A stretch of 64,000 bases of DNA from Limisphaera sp026417315 (lineage in GTDB: Bacteria > Verrucomicrobiota > Verrucomicrobiia > Limisphaerales > Limisphaeraceae), in NCBI RefSeq assembly GCF_049537125.1, contig NZ_JBMVQY010000002.1:248001-312000 (forward strand), written 5' to 3'. Positions 62,190 to 64,000 of the stretch are shown here, piece by piece. The position numbers and the translations under genes were made by a program. Position 1 is the stretch's first letter; each line of letters opens with the position of its first letter. The notes beneath the pieces are model-generated. The model made no database searches. It was not told the origin of the DNA and saw only the letters and a program-made list of their open reading frames with translations.

Positions 62190-62250
62190 GTAGCCGCCGA
62201 CGGAAGTCGGCGGACCAAATTCGCATCCGCCGCGCTCCCGCGACGGCTAC
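62190..62250. repeat. 61-base double-hairpin element, copy B
   Basis: Same ends, length and inner structure as copy A at 61918, with GGAA as first loop, GCTC-type second loop and a few base changes; the outer arm at the right has one mismatch (GACGGCTAC). Confidence 0.82.
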
Positions 62251-62356
62251 CAGTACGACGCGAGGCTTCCAGGCTGCCTGCACGGCACCACTCCGAGCGG
62301 CCTGAAAATGTCATGGCTGGTTCTGCGTGCTCTGGGTGCTCTGTGGGCTTTCAGTC

Positions 62357-62380
62357 GTAGCCACCGACGTGAGTCGGCGG
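62357..62380. repeat. Palindromic unit, mixed-arm form
   Basis: GTAG then CCACCGAC-GTGA-GTCGGCGG; one arm base differs, giving an A-C mismatch within the 8-base stem. Confidence 0.75.
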
Positions 62381-62386
62381 ATCCCT

Positions 62387-62473
62387 CTCTCTCTCATCTG
62401 CGTGTCCTGCGTGATCTGCGGGCTTTCACTCGTAGCCACCGACGTCAGTCGGTGGATCATCTCCAATCTGTGT
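62387..62473 (+). repeat. 87-base direct repeat, second copy
   Basis: Exact copy of 62077-62163, containing the palindromic unit at 62432-62455. The shared text TGCGTG-TCCTGCGTGATCTGCG shows short tandem repeats of CTGCGTG. Confidence 0.9.
62432..62455. repeat. Palindromic unit, CCACCGAC form, duplicate
   Basis: The same GTAG plus CCACCGAC-GTCA-GTCGGTGG unit as at 62122, copied as part of the 87-base repeat. Confidence 0.8.
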
Positions 62474-63019
62474 CTTCTGCGTGTTCCGTGGGCTCTCTTC
62501 CGCGTGCTCCGTGGGACCAGCCCGCCTTCGGTGGGCTCTTTCGGCAGAATTGTCGTCTCCTGCGGATGATTCCCCTCTGTGGGCTTCACAGAGTTTCGGC
62601 CCCGGCATCCACGCCGGGATCCAAGCCCCGGGGAATCCCCGGGGGCACTGTCCGCCCGAAATCGCGTCAAAACCCCTGATTTTGGCCGTTTTTCACCATT
62701 TCTTGTCCCCACTCCAACGCCAAAACACCTCCGGCCGGCATCCGTAATCCACCGGACAACCCACGGCAATTCCCCAGGGCAAAGATCCGGGACCCGCCCT
62801 GATTGTCGGATTCTTCTCTTCTGCAATAGTGGTCGCGTGCATCGACGCAGAGGCGTGCGTCACGCGGGCACGCCCTGCCGGTCGATGCCGCAAACCAGGC
62901 ATCCCGATGTGGGATGGTGCACGGCGGTTCGACCGGTCTTCGGGCCGCCGACACAAGGGCGAAAGCCTCGGGATGCACGTCCGGTCCGCCGGACACAAAC
63001 GGGAACGGAGCCAATCGAA

Positions 63020-63778
63020 ATGATCATGGTGGAGCGAACGGAATCCATGGCCCTGAGCCTGGAGCAGGAGCGGATCGAGTCGCCGCCCCTGCCCGCGTGG
63101 AAGCGTCTGCTGGACCTTCTGTGCATCGTGGCGAGCCTGCCGGTCACCCTCCCCTTGGGACTGGCCATCGCCGCCTACATCAAACTCACCTCACCCGGAC
63201 CGGTCCTGTTCCGCCAGGAACGGATCGGGTACCGCGGCCGCCGATTCTGGTGCCTGAAATTCCGCACCATGCGGGTGAACGCCGACACCTCGTGTCATCG
63301 GCAACACCTGCAGCAGCTCATGCGGAGCGATGCGCCGATGATCAAACTGGATGTCAAGGGCGATCCCCGGCTCATCCGCGGGGGTGCCTTCCTGCGGGCC
63401 ACCGGCCTGGACGAGCTGCCCCAGCTCATCAACGTGTTGCGTGGCGAAATGAGCCTGGTCGGCCCGCGCCCGTGCCTGCCCTACGAGTACGAGCAATACG
63501 ATGCCTGGGCGCGCCAACGCTGCGAAGCCGTCCCGGGCCTCACCGGACTCTGGCAGGTCAGCGGCAAAAACCACACCACCTTCCGCCGGATGATCGAACT
63601 CGACATCCAGTACGCGCGAACCAAATCGCTCTGGATGGACCTCCGTATCATGGCGAAAACCTTCTCGGCCTTGGCGGCGCAGGTGCGTGAGACCCGCGCC
63701 GCTGTCCGCACCCCGGCGTCGTCATCCCCGACGACGCCGGCCGTTCCCGCCGCGAACGGTGCCGCCAAGGCCGCCTAA
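63020..63778 (+). CDS. Polyprenyl-phosphate sugar-1-phosphate transferase
   Basis: A 252-residue bacterial sugar transferase (WcaJ/PglC-like fold), which loads the first sugar phosphate on undecaprenyl phosphate to start an exopolysaccharide or O-antigen unit. One hydrophobic membrane segment (about residues 28-54, RLLDLLCIVASLPVTLPLGL) precedes the catalytic part with PGPVLFRQERIGYRGRRF, LKFRTM, the DELPQLINVLRGEMSLVGPR motif with the Asp-Glu pair, and PGLTGLWQVSGKN. An Ala/Pro/Thr tail follows. ATG 63020 has GGAG about ten bases upstream. The next gene, after 32 bases, is a dehydrogenase of the kind found in such clusters. Confidence 0.93.
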   Translation: MIMVERTESMALSLEQERIESPPLPAWKRLLDLLCIVASLPVTLPLGLAIAAYIKLTSPGPVLFRQERIGYRGRRFWCLKFRTMRVNADTSCHRQHLQQLMRSDAPMIKLDVKGDPRLIRGGAFLRATGLDELPQLINVLRGEMSLVGPRPCLPYEYEQYDAWARQRCEAVPGLTGLWQVSGKNHTTFRRMIELDIQYARTKSLWMDLRIMAKTFSALAAQVRETRAAVRTPASSSPTTPAVPAANGAAKAA

Positions 63779-63810
63779 ACTCTTTCGGCTCTTCTGCCGA
63801 TTAATCAGCC

Positions 63811-64000
63811 ATGGCAAAGCCTCTGACCGTTGGCGTGGTCGGATGCGGATATTGGGGTCCCAACCTCATCCGCAACTTCCGACAACTGCCGGATTGCCGG
63901 CTCAAATCCATCTGCGATGTCAGCCCGGAGCGACTGGCGCACATGCGCCGGCTCTATCCGGAAGTCCAGGGCACGCAGAGTTTCGACGAGATGGTGCAGG
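63811..64000 (+). CDS. Gfo/Idh/MocA family dehydrogenase, truncated by window end
   Basis: The first 63 codons of a gene that runs off the window. The Rossmann motif is TVGVVGCGYWGPNLIRNF, followed by CRLKSICDVSPERLAHMRRL and TQSFDEMVQ, as in nucleotide-sugar dehydrogenases of the WlbA/WbpB kind that oxidise UDP-sugars in surface polysaccharide loci. GYWGPNLIRNF is typical of that branch. Position after a sugar transferase supports a role in making a modified sugar. The true substrate and length are outside view. Confidence 0.85.
   Translation, partial: MAKPLTVGVVGCGYWGPNLIRNFRQLPDCRLKSICDVSPERLAHMRRLYPEVQGTQSFDEMVQ

Larger units (their letters stand above)
61473..63019. other. Long intergenic region with palindromic repeat array
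   Basis: This 1547-base stretch carries the repeat array between 61918 and 62473. Bases 61473-61900 and 62500-63019 hold no recognisable gene. Open frames across it have the repeats in them and are not credible. It separates the coiled-coil gene and the polysaccharide locus. Confidence 0.6.

Noticed and set aside
61918..62473. CRISPR array
   Set aside because: The repeats are palindromic with variable spacing and near-identical spacer text, and there are no cas genes; it fits a palindromic intergenic repeat array.

Overview
The window is GC-rich and gene-dense. Its mix of genes points to the phylum Verrucomicrobiota, most likely the Limisphaera/Pedosphaera side. The signs are a type II pseudopilin of the [22 protein letters not shown] kind, Tat-exported sugar-phosphate-isomerase-like and Gfo/Idh/MocA proteins, a giant secreted CotH/lamin-tail protein, a Gram-negative lipid A gene (lpxB) and a heptose activation gene (rfaE2), next to one large flagellar gene cluster. 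The taxonomic placement is inference from protein style; no rRNA gene is present to settle it. No tRNA, rRNA, transposase, integrase, cas or phage gene was recognised.

Layout. 0.3-2.5 kb: a translationally coupled sensor kinase and NarL-type response regulator, the kinase having a periplasmic domain that resembles carbohydrate-binding jelly rolls. 2.6-7.7 kb: a Tat-exported isomerase-like protein, a glutathione peroxidase, MTA phosphorylase, and a two-gene lipid A unit (Gfo/Idh/MocA dehydrogenase then lpxB). 8.6-10.9 kb and 20.1-22.4 kb: two paralogous SGNH-plus-TPR proteins of about 765 residues. 12.2-15.7 kb: nitrogen assimilation (P-II, ammonium channel, glutamine synthetase) with a candidate sigma-54 promoter in front and a rho-independent terminator behind. 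15.8-19.6 kb: an OPT-family transporter, a YjbQ-family protein and a pseudopilin. 23-26.3 kb: a Tat-exported oxidoreductase, a divergent glutaredoxin/HxlR pair with a visible operator-like palindrome, and rfaE2.

26.7-42.0 kb: twenty flagellar genes in one direction (flgB-flgC-fliE-fliF-fliG-fliH-fliI-fliJ-motE-like-fliK-flgD-flgE-fliL-fliM-fliN-fliO-fliP-fliQ-fliR-flhB), many with ATGA overlaps, preceded 26 bases upstream of flgB by a near-perfect sigma-54 promoter. Together they encode rod parts, the MS and C rings, the export gate and ATPase, and hook assembly. flhA, flagellin, motAB and the chemotaxis genes are not here. FliM lacks the usual N-terminal CheY-binding peptide.

42.4-45.0 kb: a divergent dihydropteroate-synthase-like gene, then a coupled CHAD/SixA pair. 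45.0-60.0 kb: nine genes on the minus strand: NAD(P)HX repair enzyme, an unknown protein, an AEC permease, a fused SpmA/SpmB-like membrane protein, ruvC, ruvA, a DUF374 acyltransferase, a secreted CE1-like esterase and the 2335-residue CotH/lamin-tail protein. 60.6-61.5 kb: a coiled-coil protein with a nuclease-like C-terminus. 61.9-62.5 kb: an intergenic array of palindromic repeats, including two copies of a 61-base double-hairpin element and an 87-base exact duplication. 63.0-64.0 kb: the start of a surface-polysaccharide locus (sugar transferase and a truncated Gfo/Idh/MocA gene running off the end).
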